A stretch of 64,000 nucleotides of DNA from JAXLXE01 sp046328115 (GCA_046328115.1 JAXLXE010000005.1:62001-126000), one strand, 5' to 3'. Positions 48,127-56,747 are shown, counted from the first letter of the stretch. The notes: a model not told the origin generated them from the letters alone. Numbers and translations: made by a program.

Positions 48127-49014
48127 CTACTTGCCAGTGTCGGTGGAGCGGTCGAGATCGAGCGAGGGGCCCACGGGGGTGGCACGAGTCTCAACCCGGA
48201 CGACCTGCTGAAACTGCTTGATGTGACGCTCAGCGTTGCCCAGATCGATGAGCGCGGTCTGAAGCAGCTCCTTGACACGAGGCGGCACGTCCGCACGCCC
48301 AATGACGAGCTCGAGGATGCCGATGGGCGCGGTGAGGTCATTGTTGAGCAGGTGCGCGAGCTCACGGCCGGCAAGGGCGATGCCGTCTAGCCGGCCGGAC
48401 TGAGCGGAGTCACGGCGGGCAGTCTCCAGGCCGACCATGGTGGACGAGGCGAGGCTGCCGAGGAGCTCAAGGATGGCGGCGTCTTCCTCATCAAACTGGT
48501 GATGGGGATCGTCCGACAGAACGACGAGTGCGCCGAGGAGGGTGTCATCGCGAACGAGCGGCGTGGCGACGGACGCCTGGGCGCCGGCTTCGCCGGCGGC
48601 TGTCTCCAGGCCGATGGCACCCTGATAGTCGTTGATGATGACGGTGGACCTGGCCAGGCCAGCGCGGCCGGCGGCCCCGGTGCCCAGCGGCAGCCGCTTG
48701 CCGGTGGGCCAGCCGGGGCGCGTGCTGAGCACACTGACCATGACATTGCCCCCGGCGTCCCAGCGGAACACCTGGCCCCAGTTGGCGTTGACAAGCGCGA
48801 CGGCCTCCCGAAGAAGCTCATCCACGACGCCATCGATGTTGGGCTCCGCGGCGACGCGGGCCGCGGCGCGGACCACCGCGTCACGACGGGCGATGGCGTC
48901 GCGGGCTACCTCAGCCACAGGGTCCTCACCGAGGGCCGCAGATGTCCACGCTCCAAGGGTCTTGATCCCGTCATCTTGCCGCTTTGCCCACCGTGCAAGT
49001 TCCTGAGGATCCAC
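48127..49014 (-). CDS. GAF-domain sensor with possible histidine-kinase-like dimerisation segment but no ATPase domain
   Basis: 295 aa from GTG 49014 (GGGGGG six bases upstream; a start at 49065 is also open). A helical linker leads to a GAF domain (GQVFRWDAGGNVMVSV ... GRAGLARSTVIINDYQG ... VATPLVRDDTLLGALVVLSD). Then comes an H-box-like helix ELAHLLNNDLTAPIGIL with a candidate phospho-His. The protein ends ~80 residues later without N, G1 or G2 boxes. It may form a four-helix dimer regulated by a small molecule, or be phosphorylated by another kinase. It is upstream of parA by ~115 bases in the same direction. Confidence 0.75.
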   Translation of the reverse strand: MDPQELARWAKRQDDGIKTLGAWTSAALGEDPVAEVARDAIARRDAVVRAAARVAAEPNIDGVVDELLREAVALVNANWGQVFRWDAGGNVMVSVLSTRPGWPTGKRLPLGTGAAGRAGLARSTVIINDYQGAIGLETAAGEAGAQASVATPLVRDDTLLGALVVLSDDPHHQFDEEDAAILELLGSLASSTMVGLETARRDSAQSGRLDGIALAGRELAHLLNNDLTAPIGILELVIGRADVPPRVKELLQTALIDLGNAERHIKQFQQVVRVETRATPVGPSLDLDRSTDTGK

Positions 49015-49297
49015 CAATCGCCCCCCGATCTGGCGGCAGGGTGAGCCGAGGGCTGCTCCTGCCACGCATTAACGGGAACGGAAGGAACGGGCTGGGTGTT
49101 CCGCGATGGGCGTTAGATCTGCGTGAGGAATCTGGGCGCGCAGCATTCAAACCAGTTTTCCGCGGTAGTGGCCGATGCTGCGGGCGGCGGCGAGAAGCGT
49201 ATCTGAAACGTTCTGTCGCATTCAACCGCCGGCCGTGGCCGTGGGCGTGCCGTATGCTTCTGGCGCTCCGCGGCGCGCGGAGCGCGAAGGAGGACAC
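49015..49297. other. divergent spacer, GAF gene / luciferase-like oxidoreductase gene
   Basis: About 280 bases between divergent genes. TATGCT at 49253-49258 is a possible -10 for the oxidoreductase but has no matching -35. Nothing else recognised. Confidence 0.35.
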
Positions 49298-50266
49298 GTG
49301 CCCAAGGTTACGTTTGGCTACATGGCCTTGCCCCGTGGTGAGGGGGACCCGTCCACGCAGCCGTTCCCGAGCCACAACTTGATGCTGAGCGACGCGGTGC
49401 GCGCGGAGCAGCTCGGCTATGACGCGGTGTGGATGCCGGATCATTACTACTTTGAGCGGCCGTCTGGGATTGAGACGTTTCCCGAGGCCTGGACGCTGCT
49501 GACGGCGATCGCGATGCGGACGGAGCGGCTGCGCCTGGGCACGATGGTGATCGCGGCGGGGTTCAGGCATCCAGCGCTGATGGCGAAGATGGCCGGCGCG
49601 CTGCAGGAGCTCTCAGGGGGCCGCGTGGTGCTGGGCATCGGCGCGGGGAACCAGATCCACGAGCACACGGCATTTGGCATTGAGTTCGAGCGGCGCATCG
49701 GCAAGTTCAAGGAGTACATGGCCATCATGTGCGCGCTCCTGAACGGCGAGACGGTGACGCTGGATGGCCGCTACTACACGCTAAAGGGGGCGAGCCTGCG
49801 GACGGTGGTGCCCCGGGTACCGGTGCTGGTGGCGGCCGGCGGCGCGCAGATGATGGACCTGACGGCGAAGTACGCGAGCGCCTGGAACCCCGCTGGCGGG
49901 GTGGGCTGGGACCCGGCGGCGTTCAGCGAGAAGCTGGGTCTGCTGCGCTCCGCGTGCGCGGCCGTTGGGCGCGACGCGAGCGAGATTGAGGTGTCACACC
50001 TCTCCTTCATGGGCGTGGCGGCGGACGCGGCCGAGGCGCGCGAAATTACTGACTATCTGGCGGCGCAGGCGAAGACGACGCCGGAGGCACTGCTCAAGCG
50101 GACACTGGTGGGCACGCCAGACCAGATTGCGACAGCGATGCGCGGACACGCGGCGCTCGGCGTGACGCACTTCATCTGCGCGATTAGCGGCACGCCGAAC
50201 CCGGACCGGTACATGGACCGGGTGGAGCTTCTGGCGCGCGAGGTGCTGCCCAAGGTGCGCGGCTGA
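49298..50266 (+). CDS. luciferase-like (LLM class) F420/flavin-dependent oxidoreductase
   Basis: 322 aa from GTG 49298 (AAGGAGG with four bases between). TIM-barrel LLM motifs: AEQLGYDAVWMPDHYYF, TERLRLGTMVIAAGFRHPA, LSGGRVVLGIGAGNQ and PVLVAAGGAQMMDL. The family includes F420-dependent dehydrogenases (for example glucose-6-phosphate) and FMN monooxygenases; the GIGAGN and AGG motifs fit F420 use but do not settle it. Known context: some Chloroflexota carry many such genes for oxidation of recalcitrant compounds. Convergent with the lactonase gene, with a hairpin terminator between them. Confidence 0.9.
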   Translation: MPKVTFGYMALPRGEGDPSTQPFPSHNLMLSDAVRAEQLGYDAVWMPDHYYFERPSGIETFPEAWTLLTAIAMRTERLRLGTMVIAAGFRHPALMAKMAGALQELSGGRVVLGIGAGNQIHEHTAFGIEFERRIGKFKEYMAIMCALLNGETVTLDGRYYTLKGASLRTVVPRVPVLVAAGGAQMMDLTAKYASAWNPAGGVGWDPAAFSEKLGLLRSACAAVGRDASEIEVSHLSFMGVAADAAEAREITDYLAAQAKTTPEALLKRTLVGTPDQIATAMRGHAALGVTHFICAISGTPNPDRYMDRVELLAREVLPKVRG

Positions 50267-50298
50267 GCCGCGGCTGCAATCTGACTAGCTGACCCGGT

Positions 50299-50321
50299 GG
50301 GTGGGGCTAGCCGCCCCACCC
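50299..50321. terminator. bidirectional hairpin between convergent genes
   Basis: Arms GGGTGGGGC and GCCCCACCC (9 of 9) around a 5-base TAGCC loop, in the 66-base gap between the oxidoreductase and lactonase stops. No T tract, as often in high-GC genomes. Confidence 0.6.
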
Positions 50322-50332
50322 GACCGGAGCGG

Positions 50333-51304
50333 CTAGGCGACGTGGGCGCCGCGGGTGTTGACGTACACGGCGTACACGGACTGGCTGGCGGTTATGAACA
50401 GCCGGTTGCGCTTGGCACCGCCGAAGCAGAGGTTGGCGGTGGACTCCGGTAGACAGACCTGCCCGATGCGGTCACCCTCTGGCGAGTAGACGTGCACGCC
50501 GTCGTACCCCTGTCCGGCGCCGGAGCCGGACGCCCAGATGTTGCCGTCTATGTCCGCCCGGATGCCGTCTGGACCAACCTGCTTGCCATTGAGCTTCATG
50601 TCCACGAAGACGCGACCGTTAGTGAGCTTACGGCCGTCCACCAGGTCAAAGACCTTGATGTCTTTGGGTGTGCCTGAGTCCACGATATAGACGCGCTTGT
50701 AGTCGTGCGAGAAGCAGATGCCATTCGGGCGGTCTAGCTCGTCGCAGACGACCTCAACGGAGCCGCTGTCTGGATCCGCGCGGTAGACGCGATTGGGGAG
50801 GTAGAGCTCGCCATAGTGTCCCTCGTAGCCACCGACGGCCTGCGTGCCATAGGGCGGATCGGTGAACCAGACGCTACCGTCCGGATGGACGACGAGGTCG
50901 TTCGGTGAGTTGAGGCGCTTGCCCTCGTAGCTGTCCGCGATGACGGTGACCGCGCCAGTGTGGTCGTAGCGGACGACGCGGCGGTTGCCGTGCTCGCAGG
51001 AGACCTGCCGCCCCTGCCAGTCAAAGGTGTTGCCATTGCTGTTGTTGGACGGGCGGCGGAACTCGCTGACCTGGCCATTTTCATCCAGCCAGCGCATCTG
51101 CCGGTCGTTTGGGATGTCGCTCCACACGAGATAGCGGCCGCCGCCGCACCAGGCTGGGCCCTCCGCCCAGAGGGCGCCCGTCCAGATGCGCTTGATGGGT
51201 GTGTTGCCTACGCGCAGTCTGGCGAAGCGAGGGTCCAGGGTGACGATGTCTGGGTCTGGGTAGCGCTGTGGCGGGGCGTCTGGGCCGAAGTCTCGAACGG
51301 TCAT
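50333..51304 (-). CDS. SMP-30/gluconolactonase-family lactonase
   Basis: 323 aa six-bladed propeller: WAEGPAWCGGGRYLVWSDIP (metal-ligand Glu), RLNSPNDLVVHPDGSVWFTD (Asn/Asp ligands), DRPNGICFSHDYKRVYIVD and VGPDGIRADIDGNIW. These are the family's calcium/zinc-binding positions. The reaction is hydrolysis of a sugar lactone to the acid, which would feed MR/MLE sugar-acid dehydratases such as those elsewhere in this window. ATG 51304 has GGAGG ten bases upstream. There is no signal peptide, so it is cytoplasmic. Confidence 0.88.
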   Translation of the reverse strand: MTVRDFGPDAPPQRYPDPDIVTLDPRFARLRVGNTPIKRIWTGALWAEGPAWCGGGRYLVWSDIPNDRQMRWLDENGQVSEFRRPSNNSNGNTFDWQGRQVSCEHGNRRVVRYDHTGAVTVIADSYEGKRLNSPNDLVVHPDGSVWFTDPPYGTQAVGGYEGHYGELYLPNRVYRADPDSGSVEVVCDELDRPNGICFSHDYKRVYIVDSGTPKDIKVFDLVDGRKLTNGRVFVDMKLNGKQVGPDGIRADIDGNIWASGSGAGQGYDGVHVYSPEGDRIGQVCLPESTANLCFGGAKRNRLFITASQSVYAVYVNTRGAHVA

Positions 51305-51564
51305 GCGGACTATGCCTCCGTGAGCTGCCGCGCGCCTCGGGACGGCGCGGCGAGCGGACGTAGAACATAGCAGCGGAGGCGGGTAAATTCCTACCGTGAC
51401 GGCCAAAACCCCGCCCACCCGCTCATCCTATGACAGACATTTCATCCAATTGGTGCCCGGCTACGTATCTGGTGTAGGGGCCATCTTCCCGTCACGCGGG
51501 TTCCCAGGGGCACCGCGGCCCATGCGGGGGAACGCCCCACCCTTCCAGGATCGAGAGGTGCAGT

Positions 51565-51972
51565 GTGGGATTTCTCGCGGGAGTTAACCCGGCGATCGGC
51601 GTGATGGTGCTGCGCGTCATCATGGGTATCGTGCTGGTGGTGGCCGGCTACATGAAGTGGGCCAACGGCATCGGGGGCTTTGCCAACGCGATGGCGGGCT
51701 GGGGTTTCCCGATACCGGAGGTGCTGGCGCCTTTCGTGGCGACGATGGAGCTGGTGGGCGGCGCGGCGGTGTTTCTGGGGCTGTTCACGCGCTGGTTGGG
51801 ACTGTACTTCATCCCCCATTACCTGGTGGCGCTGGTGTGGGTGAAGTGGGGCCGGATCGGTAGCTGGAACGCGGGGCAGGTGGACATGATGCTGGTTGGC
51901 GGTGCAGTGGCGCTGGCGCTGTACGGCGCGGGTGTGTGTGCGGTGGACCGGATGATGCGGCGGGGGGCGTAG
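51565..51972 (+). CDS. DoxX-family membrane protein
   Basis: 135 aa with four transmembrane helices: VMVLRVIMGIVLVVAGYMKW, VATMELVGGAAVFLGLFTRW, FIPHYLVALVWVKW and MLVGGAVALALYGAGV. GGFANAMAGWGFPIP between helices 1 and 2 is the DoxX signature. DoxX-like proteins take part in thiosulfate oxidation or redox stress in some organisms, but most have no proven role. GTG 51565 with GAGAGG six bases upstream. Single gene. Confidence 0.87.
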   Translation: MGFLAGVNPAIGVMVLRVIMGIVLVVAGYMKWANGIGGFANAMAGWGFPIPEVLAPFVATMELVGGAAVFLGLFTRWLGLYFIPHYLVALVWVKWGRIGSWNAGQVDMMLVGGAVALALYGAGVCAVDRMMRRGA

Positions 51973-52007
51973 CCCGCGCGCGATCGGCCGGGCAGGAATG
52001 CGCCCCG

Positions 52008-52412
52008 TCAGCGGATCGGGAGGGCGCGGCGGTCGTTGAGACGTGAGGCGATGCCTCGGGCGGCCAGGCGGATGGCGCGGCGGGCGGAGTAATCGCCGCC
52101 GAAGAAGCTGACGCGCTCCCCGATCTGCTCCAGGCTGAGGCCGGCGCGGTACCAGTACAGCATCTTGGGCATGCGCTCGGTCTGGAGGAGACCGAGCTTC
52201 CAGACGCCGCCACGGTCCAGGCGGTCCATCCATTCGCTCGGACGCGATGCGCAGGCCCACACCCGGCGGGCCTGCTCTAGCTCCGTGGGGGCGGGGTCGC
52301 CGGGGCCCAGGTAGCGCAGCACCTGGTCGGCGGAGAGGCGCGGCGGACCGCCTCGACGCCAGGCCGGCAGCCGAGCGCGGCACGCGTGTGCAAGGGCGGC
52401 AAACTCCAGCAC
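52008..52412 (-). CDS. small helical protein with possible HTH, unknown function
   Basis: 134 aa, rich in Arg and Leu. The C-terminal half (MLYWYRAGLSLEQIGERVS followed by SARRAIRLAARGIASRLN) looks like a helix-turn-helix with a trailing helix, and the N-terminal half is helical (LRYLGPGDPAPTELEQA). Codon use (GCG/CGG/CTG) fits real coding sequence. I have seen similar uncharacterised proteins in Chloroflexota; no function can be stated. It is flanked by DoxX (convergent) and the SH3-domain gene (same direction upstream, ~80 bases). Confidence 0.6.
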   Translation of the reverse strand: MLEFAALAHACRARLPAWRRGGPPRLSADQVLRYLGPGDPAPTELEQARRVWACASRPSEWMDRLDRGGVWKLGLLQTERMPKMLYWYRAGLSLEQIGERVSFFGGDYSARRAIRLAARGIASRLNDRRALPIR

Positions 52413-52491
52413 GGCGGCTCCCCCATCCCTACGCGGTCTCTATGATCTCAGGGTGGCCGGACCACGTCAAGAAGGCTCCAGACGCGGGCTC

Positions 52492-53436
52492 CTATCCCAG
52501 CTCCGGGCACAGCCCCGCCGAGTCCACCGCCTGCTGGACGCGCAGGAACATGCGGTCCGCCTCCGGCCGCAGCACCGCGGCGCGAGTGTTGATGGGTCCC
52601 CAGTGGGTGCGGATGTGGCGGAGGCCAATCGCGGCAAACTCGGCCGCGAACGCGGGGCACTCTTTCGACAGCCGCTGAAACTCGCGGCCGTCGCCAGACC
52701 CAAAATTCTGCAGATCCTCGTCGGTAGCGGTGACACCTGCTGCGAACACGTCGTGGAAGCCGGCCGGACGCTGCTGGTAGCGGCTGAGCAGGTCCGGCAG
52801 GAGCGGGCTGGCGGTGTGGGCGTTCCAACTTGTCTGAAAGAGCCCTGCCTCGGCGGTATCGCTCGTCACGTTCTCCGCTGAGCGGTCCCTGCCCTCGCAC
52901 CAGCGCCCAGAGCTCTCCCGCATGCCCAGCCCAAGCAGCAGCACGAACAGGTGCCGCAGGGTCACCACGCCAGATGACTCGTTGTCCATCCCAAGCTCCG
53001 CGAACTCGTTCGCGTAGTGCGCCAGTGCGTCGCGCGCGCCGTCGCCGGTGTTGGCCCGCGCCATCTCCCGCGCAAACTCATCCCCGTCCTGGAGCCGACA
53101 GTGGGACCGGGCAAAAACCAGCGCCATGCCCCTGGTGTAGCCGCGAGGCGCAGCGCCCCGTCCGGGCCAGTTGAAGGTGGCGATGGCCGAACTGTCCGCG
53201 ATCTCCAGGATGGCATCCAGCGGCCCCGCCGCGACACCCGGGTCAACCGGGGCCAGGAACTTCCGCGAAGACCACCCGATCAACCCAGCCTTCTGGACGC
53301 GGAGCCACTTCTGATCCGCCGAGGTGTCCAGGTGCTCCACCACGTCGCCCTCGAACAGGGTTCCGATGATCTCGCCGTCTAGCGACGGCTCCGCGCGGAC
53401 GTTAAGCGCAGAGGCGGTCACCTTCACCTGTGCCAT
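52492..53436 (-). CDS. bacterial SH3-domain protein with lysozyme-like C-terminal region
   Basis: 314 aa from ATG 53436 (GGAGG seven bases upstream). Residues 1-~65 are an SH3b domain (VTASALNVRAEPSLDGEIIG ... WLRVQKAGLIGWSSRKFL). The remainder is helical, with LGMRESSGRWCEGRD (ESSG, typical of a lysozyme/transglycosylase catalytic Glu) and AEAGLFQTSWNA. No signal peptide is visible, so export would need another route such as a type VI/contractile system or holin. A peptidoglycan-cleaving role is inferred from the ESSG and SH3b pairing. Confidence 0.7.
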   Translation of the reverse strand: MAQVKVTASALNVRAEPSLDGEIIGTLFEGDVVEHLDTSADQKWLRVQKAGLIGWSSRKFLAPVDPGVAAGPLDAILEIADSSAIATFNWPGRGAAPRGYTRGMALVFARSHCRLQDGDEFAREMARANTGDGARDALAHYANEFAELGMDNESSGVVTLRHLFVLLLGLGMRESSGRWCEGRDRSAENVTSDTAEAGLFQTSWNAHTASPLLPDLLSRYQQRPAGFHDVFAAGVTATDEDLQNFGSGDGREFQRLSKECPAFAAEFAAIGLRHIRTHWGPINTRAAVLRPEADRMFLRVQQAVDSAGLCPELG

Positions 53437-53501
53437 GAGTCCCCCTCCCTGGCGCGCGTGCCCGCCCACTGCGGCGCTCGGCACCCACGCCCGGAAGAAG
53501 T

Positions 53502-54419
53502 CTAGCGCGCGAGCACCCGAGCGAGCGCCGCGGCGGCCGCGTGGGCGAGCGGGCGGCGGGACTCCACGGCGAGCCGCGCAAAGGTCCAGAGGCGGACGCG
53601 CTCGGCGGGGACTTCGAGCAGATCAGCGATTCGGGCAACGGTGTCGCCGGGCTCGCGGAGCAGCCGCTCACGGCAGTTGAGCAGGTGCTGGGTGGCGTCG
53701 TAGGCGCGGTCGCCCACGAAGGGCTTTGGGTCGATGGCGAGCCACTCGGCGCGCTGGGCCCGCAGAACGTTGCCGGCGTGGAGATCTGTCGCGAGCAACA
53801 CGTCGTCTGCGTGGGCCGGCGACAGTTGGGCGTAGAGCCGCAGGCCATCCTGGACGAGTGCTGGGTCTACCCACGTGGCGCGGTCGCGTTCTGCCTCCGC
53901 TGCCCAATACGCGAGCATGGCGGAGAGGGGGCGGAAGGGCCAGTGGCTGCCGACGGGCCGCCAGAGTCGGCGGAGGAGCTGGGCGATGACCGCGTCCTGT
54001 TCTGGCTCGGGGAGCGAACGGAGTGGGAGGCCGGGTTCACATCGCTCGAGCAGCATGGCTCCATGGGAGGGGTCTGACGCGAGGAGGTACACGGTGGGGT
54101 CGCCGTCCCAGAACGCGAGGCCCTCCGCCTCGTGGTCTGCTTCCAGGTGTGGCATGCCAAGCTTGAGGACGGCGGACGTCCCATCAGCGCGGGTGACGGG
54201 TGCCGCCCAGGCAGCGGTGGCCTCTGGGAAGGGAGGCTGGAGCGTGAGCGCCCATTGGCGCGCCAGGAGTTGAACGGTGGGCTCGAGGCGGCGGAGCCAG
54301 GCGGCTCGGCCTGGCTCCAGTTGGCAGTTCGACTGTAGCTCAGGTGGGATCAGGAGGGGCAAGACGCGCGCCTGGACGCTGCTAGCCGGCGGCGTGGGGG
54401 ACGAACATCTGATCCTCAA
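53502..54419 (-). CDS. aminoglycoside/hydroxyurea-type phosphotransferase (APH(6)-like)
   Basis: 305 aa. Protein-kinase-like fold: Lys in AVLKLGMPHLEADHEAEGL, hinge AMLLERCEPGLPL, catalytic loop LLATDLHAGNVLRA (HxxN with Asp before it) and metal Asp in WLAIDPKPFVGDRAYD. The DPKPFVGDRAYD motif is typical of the streptomycin 6-kinase/hydroxyurea phosphotransferase family. Whether it gives antibiotic resistance in this host is unknown; many family members are housekeeping kinases. ATG 54419 overlaps the upstream phosphatase gene by 38 bases; a later TTG at 54362 is an alternative. Confidence 0.82.
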   Translation of the reverse strand: MRIRCSSPTPPASSVQARVLPLLIPPELQSNCQLEPGRAAWLRRLEPTVQLLARQWALTLQPPFPEATAAWAAPVTRADGTSAVLKLGMPHLEADHEAEGLAFWDGDPTVYLLASDPSHGAMLLERCEPGLPLRSLPEPEQDAVIAQLLRRLWRPVGSHWPFRPLSAMLAYWAAEAERDRATWVDPALVQDGLRLYAQLSPAHADDVLLATDLHAGNVLRAQRAEWLAIDPKPFVGDRAYDATQHLLNCRERLLREPGDTVARIADLLEVPAERVRLWTFARLAVESRRPLAHAAAAALARVLAR

Positions 54420-55005
54420 TCAGGCGCCCGGCGCTGTCCAGCACCAGCTTGAACACGCAAGCCGTGGGGATGTACCCCGTCGGGAAGAGATGCCGCGGCT
54501 CCAGGGGGGTGCCCCGGAGGTGGCCCACGAGGATGAGGATGGGGTCACCGTGGGAGACGGCGGCGACGTGCTGGCCGGGGTGGCGGGCCAGGACACGGCG
54601 GACCCACGCGGAAGTGCGGTCGCGGATGGAGTGGAGCGAATCGTCGCCCGGCGAATGGGGGCGGGCGTACCAGTCCACGCCGACCATCTCGCGCGACGGG
54701 CGGCCCTGCCAGCCGGTCTTGACCTCCAGGAGGCCGCTGTCCTGGCGGATGGGGAGGCCGTTGCGGCCGGCCACGATGTGGCCGGCGGTACGGCGGGCGC
54801 GGAGCAGTGGGCTCGAGTAGACGGCCGCCAGGGGGTGGCCGGCCAGGAAGGTGGAGAGTGCCTGGGCCTGGCGCACGCCGTTTACGCTGAGGTCGAACCG
54901 GGGGAGTCGACCGTACAGGACGTCGTTAGGGTTGTGGACTTCGCCGTGGCGGGCGAGCCAGATCGTCGTGTGGTCAGAGGTGTGGCGGGACGTGGGCTGA
55001 GACAT
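54382..55005 (-). CDS. histidine phosphatase (phosphoglycerate mutase-like)
   Basis: 207 aa. LARHGEVHNP carries the phospho-acceptor His (RHGE), YSSPLLRARRTA the conserved Arg, and VSHGDPI the second His. The lid segment (VKTGWQGRPSREM) is short, as in broad-specificity or cobalamin-type phosphatases (CobC/GpmB-like). Acts on a small phosphorylated metabolite. It sits three bases after the DhaL-like gene and overlaps the kinase-like gene, so the three may form one operon. Confidence 0.9.
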   Translation of the reverse strand: MSQPTSRHTSDHTTIWLARHGEVHNPNDVLYGRLPRFDLSVNGVRQAQALSTFLAGHPLAAVYSSPLLRARRTAGHIVAGRNGLPIRQDSGLLEVKTGWQGRPSREMVGVDWYARPHSPGDDSLHSIRDRTSAWVRRVLARHPGQHVAAVSHGDPILILVGHLRGTPLEPRHLFPTGYIPTACVFKLVLDSAGRLIEDQMFVPHAAG

Positions 55006-55008
55006 GCG

Positions 55009-55764
55009 CTAGCGTGCTCCACCGGGTCCGAAAAGGGAGCCAAGTAAGCCACCCAGGTCGATCTGGCCAGGGGCGGCTGGCTGAGGAGCGGGGGCGGCCG
55101 GCTGGCTGGAGCCGAGCCCCTGCTGGAGGGCGCTCTGGAGCAGGCCTCCAAACATGCCCTCCAGCACGGAGGCGGCGCTGGCCGCGCCAGGATCCACCCG
55201 TCCCGTGGTGTCCATGCCCTGGGCGCTGCCGTAGCCCGCGGCGGAGCCCGCGGTGCTGTTGGCGCCGCGACGAAGGTTGAGCAGGGCGGTGAGGATGGCC
55301 TGGAGGTCGCTGGCGCCGCCCTGCTTGGCCTGGATGTAGGCGAGTGCGCCGGGCACGATGACGTCCATCATGGAGCCCTGACCGGCGTCCGTCCCACTGG
55401 CCTGCCGCGTACCCTGGAGGAGGCCCTGGAGAAGCGGAAGCAACATCTCCATGGAGAATCCCTGCTGCCCCTGAAGCTGCTGGGAGGCCTCCATGAGCCC
55501 CTGAGCATAGATCGGCGCGGTGGCACCCTGGCCCTGCTTGTTGAGGGCCTGAGCGGCCTGGCGGAGGGCAGCGCCGACATCCGCGTTGGGGCCGCGACGC
55601 TGGACGGTCTGGGAGAGGGTGCGGGTGATCAGGTCGAAGTTGGCGGCCATGTTGTCGCCGTGGTCGCCGTCGCCGCCGTCTAGCTGATTGAGGTGCTCGC
55701 GGTCTTGCTGCAAGTTCTGGCTGATGGACTCGAACAGGGCCACCAGGGTCTCGGCGGATGCCAT
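55009..55764 (-). CDS. DhaL/DAK2-like protein
   Basis: 251 aa. The first ~120 residues carry QLDGGDGDHGDNMAANFDLI, close to the Mg-ADP loop of dihydroxyacetone kinase subunit L (GDGDHG and N-M), but the loop is about two residues shorter than usual. The C-terminal ~60 residues are Gly/Ala/Gln/Pro-rich with GLLQSALQQG and GGLLGSLFGPGG. No DhaK partner is nearby, so kinase activity with dihydroxyacetone is doubtful; a fatty-acid-kinase-like or structural role is possible. First gene of a likely operon with the phosphatase and the antibiotic-kinase-like gene. Confidence 0.65.
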   Translation of the reverse strand: MASAETLVALFESISQNLQQDREHLNQLDGGDGDHGDNMAANFDLITRTLSQTVQRRGPNADVGAALRQAAQALNKQGQGATAPIYAQGLMEASQQLQGQQGFSMEMLLPLLQGLLQGTRQASGTDAGQGSMMDVIVPGALAYIQAKQGGASDLQAILTALLNLRRGANSTAGSAAGYGSAQGMDTTGRVDPGAASAASVLEGMFGGLLQSALQQGLGSSQPAAPAPQPAAPGQIDLGGLLGSLFGPGGAR

Positions 55765-56015
55765 GGGTCACCTCTTGTCGTTGCTCGTGAAACGTAACGG
55801 TGAACGGTGAATTCCCCCGCCCGGATGATAGCCCCGGGGGTGGAGCGGCTGGCGGGCTGGTGACAGCCGCCACGGGGAGTGGCGGACGGTTGCCCTGGCG
55901 AGAGGGGCCTGAGCGGGGCGTAGAATGGGTTGCGAGGCCGCGCCCGCCGGCCCGTAGTGGTCTGCGTACCGCGACGGTGGGGGCCCGGGAAGGGTGGCCT
56001 GGCGAGGAGATGCGT
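55765..56015. other. divergent spacer, DhaL-like / low-complexity secreted protein
   Basis: About 250 bases. TAGAAT at 55921-55926 could be a -10 box for the plus-strand gene, without a proper -35. No other structure seen. Confidence 0.3.
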
Positions 56016-56699
56016 ATGAAGATCTTGCGCGTGGTGGTGCTGGCCGCGGTGGCGGCGATGCTGGTGCTCCAGCCGCTGCGCGGACTGGTCACCGGTGCGC
56101 CGGAGGCGCACGCGCTTGGCATCGCGGATGGGCTGAGCTCGCGTGCCGTTGGCGCCAAGGACCAGAACCACAATCACAATGGCAACAACAATCGGAACGA
56201 GAACGACGAAAACGACAACGAAGACGAGGACGAGCCACCCCCTCCACCGCAGGTCCGCGCACCTGCACCACCCCCACCCCCGCCAAAGCCGGTGTGCTCG
56301 CGACCGGGCGATACCACGGTGCTGAGCTCTGACGACGAGCGGATCGCCGTACGGGTGTTCAACAGCATGCCGCGGAGCGTGAAGTTCCGCTTCATCCGAC
56401 CGGTGGATCCGAGCAGCGTGCCGGCGACGCCGGGCCGCAAGGTGGACGATCTGCTGTTCCAGCTTGTGGCCGAGGAGTGCGACGGCGGCGGGATCGGGAC
56501 GCTGCCGGCGGAGGTGAACCTGGGCGTCCGCTACACGGACGGCGAGGTGTCCGGCATGGACGAGTCCAAGATCACGATCTCACGGCTTGGCGCTGACAAC
56601 AAGTGGCAGGCTGAGCCCAAGCAGGCACCGGATCCTGGAGCGAACTACGTGTCCGCGACGATCACCAACCTGGGCTACTTCGTGGTGCACGAACGGTAG
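56016..56699 (+). CDS. secreted protein with Asn/Asp/Glu-rich and poly-Pro linker
   Basis: 227 aa from ATG 56016 (GAGGAG six bases before it). A signal peptide (ILRVVVLAAVAAMLVLQPLRG) is followed by ~23 residues made almost only of Asn, His, Asp and Glu, then a poly-Pro stretch. The C-terminal ~120-residue beta-rich domain (RIAVRVFNSMPRSVKFRFI ... DKTISRLGADNKW-like repeats ... GYFVVHER) has no family I recognise. The acidic linker suggests calcium binding or cell-wall spanning. The coding bias of the Asn/Asp tract (AAC/GAC) stands out against its GC-rich neighbours. A strong hairpin terminator follows. Confidence 0.65.
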   Translation: MKILRVVVLAAVAAMLVLQPLRGLVTGAPEAHALGIADGLSSRAVGAKDQNHNHNGNNNRNENDENDNEDEDEPPPPPQVRAPAPPPPPPKPVCSRPGDTTVLSSDDERIAVRVFNSMPRSVKFRFIRPVDPSSVPATPGRKVDDLLFQLVAEECDGGGIGTLPAEVNLGVRYTDGEVSGMDESKITISRLGADNKWQAEPKQAPDPGANYVSATITNLGYFVVHER

Positions 56700-56713
56700 C
56701 TGAGGGTTTGAGC

Positions 56714-56747
56714 AACGGGCCCGACCGATCTATCGGTCGGGCCCGTT
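56714..56747. terminator. strong bidirectional terminator hairpin
   Basis: A 16-bp perfect stem (arm starts AACGGGCCCGACC) with a 2-base loop and TTG after it on the plus strand. It lies 15 bases after the plus-strand stop and ~50 bases beyond the convergent oxidoreductase stop, so it can serve both. Confidence 0.8.

Noticed and set aside
46400..48127. parS site near parAB
   Set aside because: No 16-bp palindrome resembling TGTTTCACGTGAAACA found by eye.
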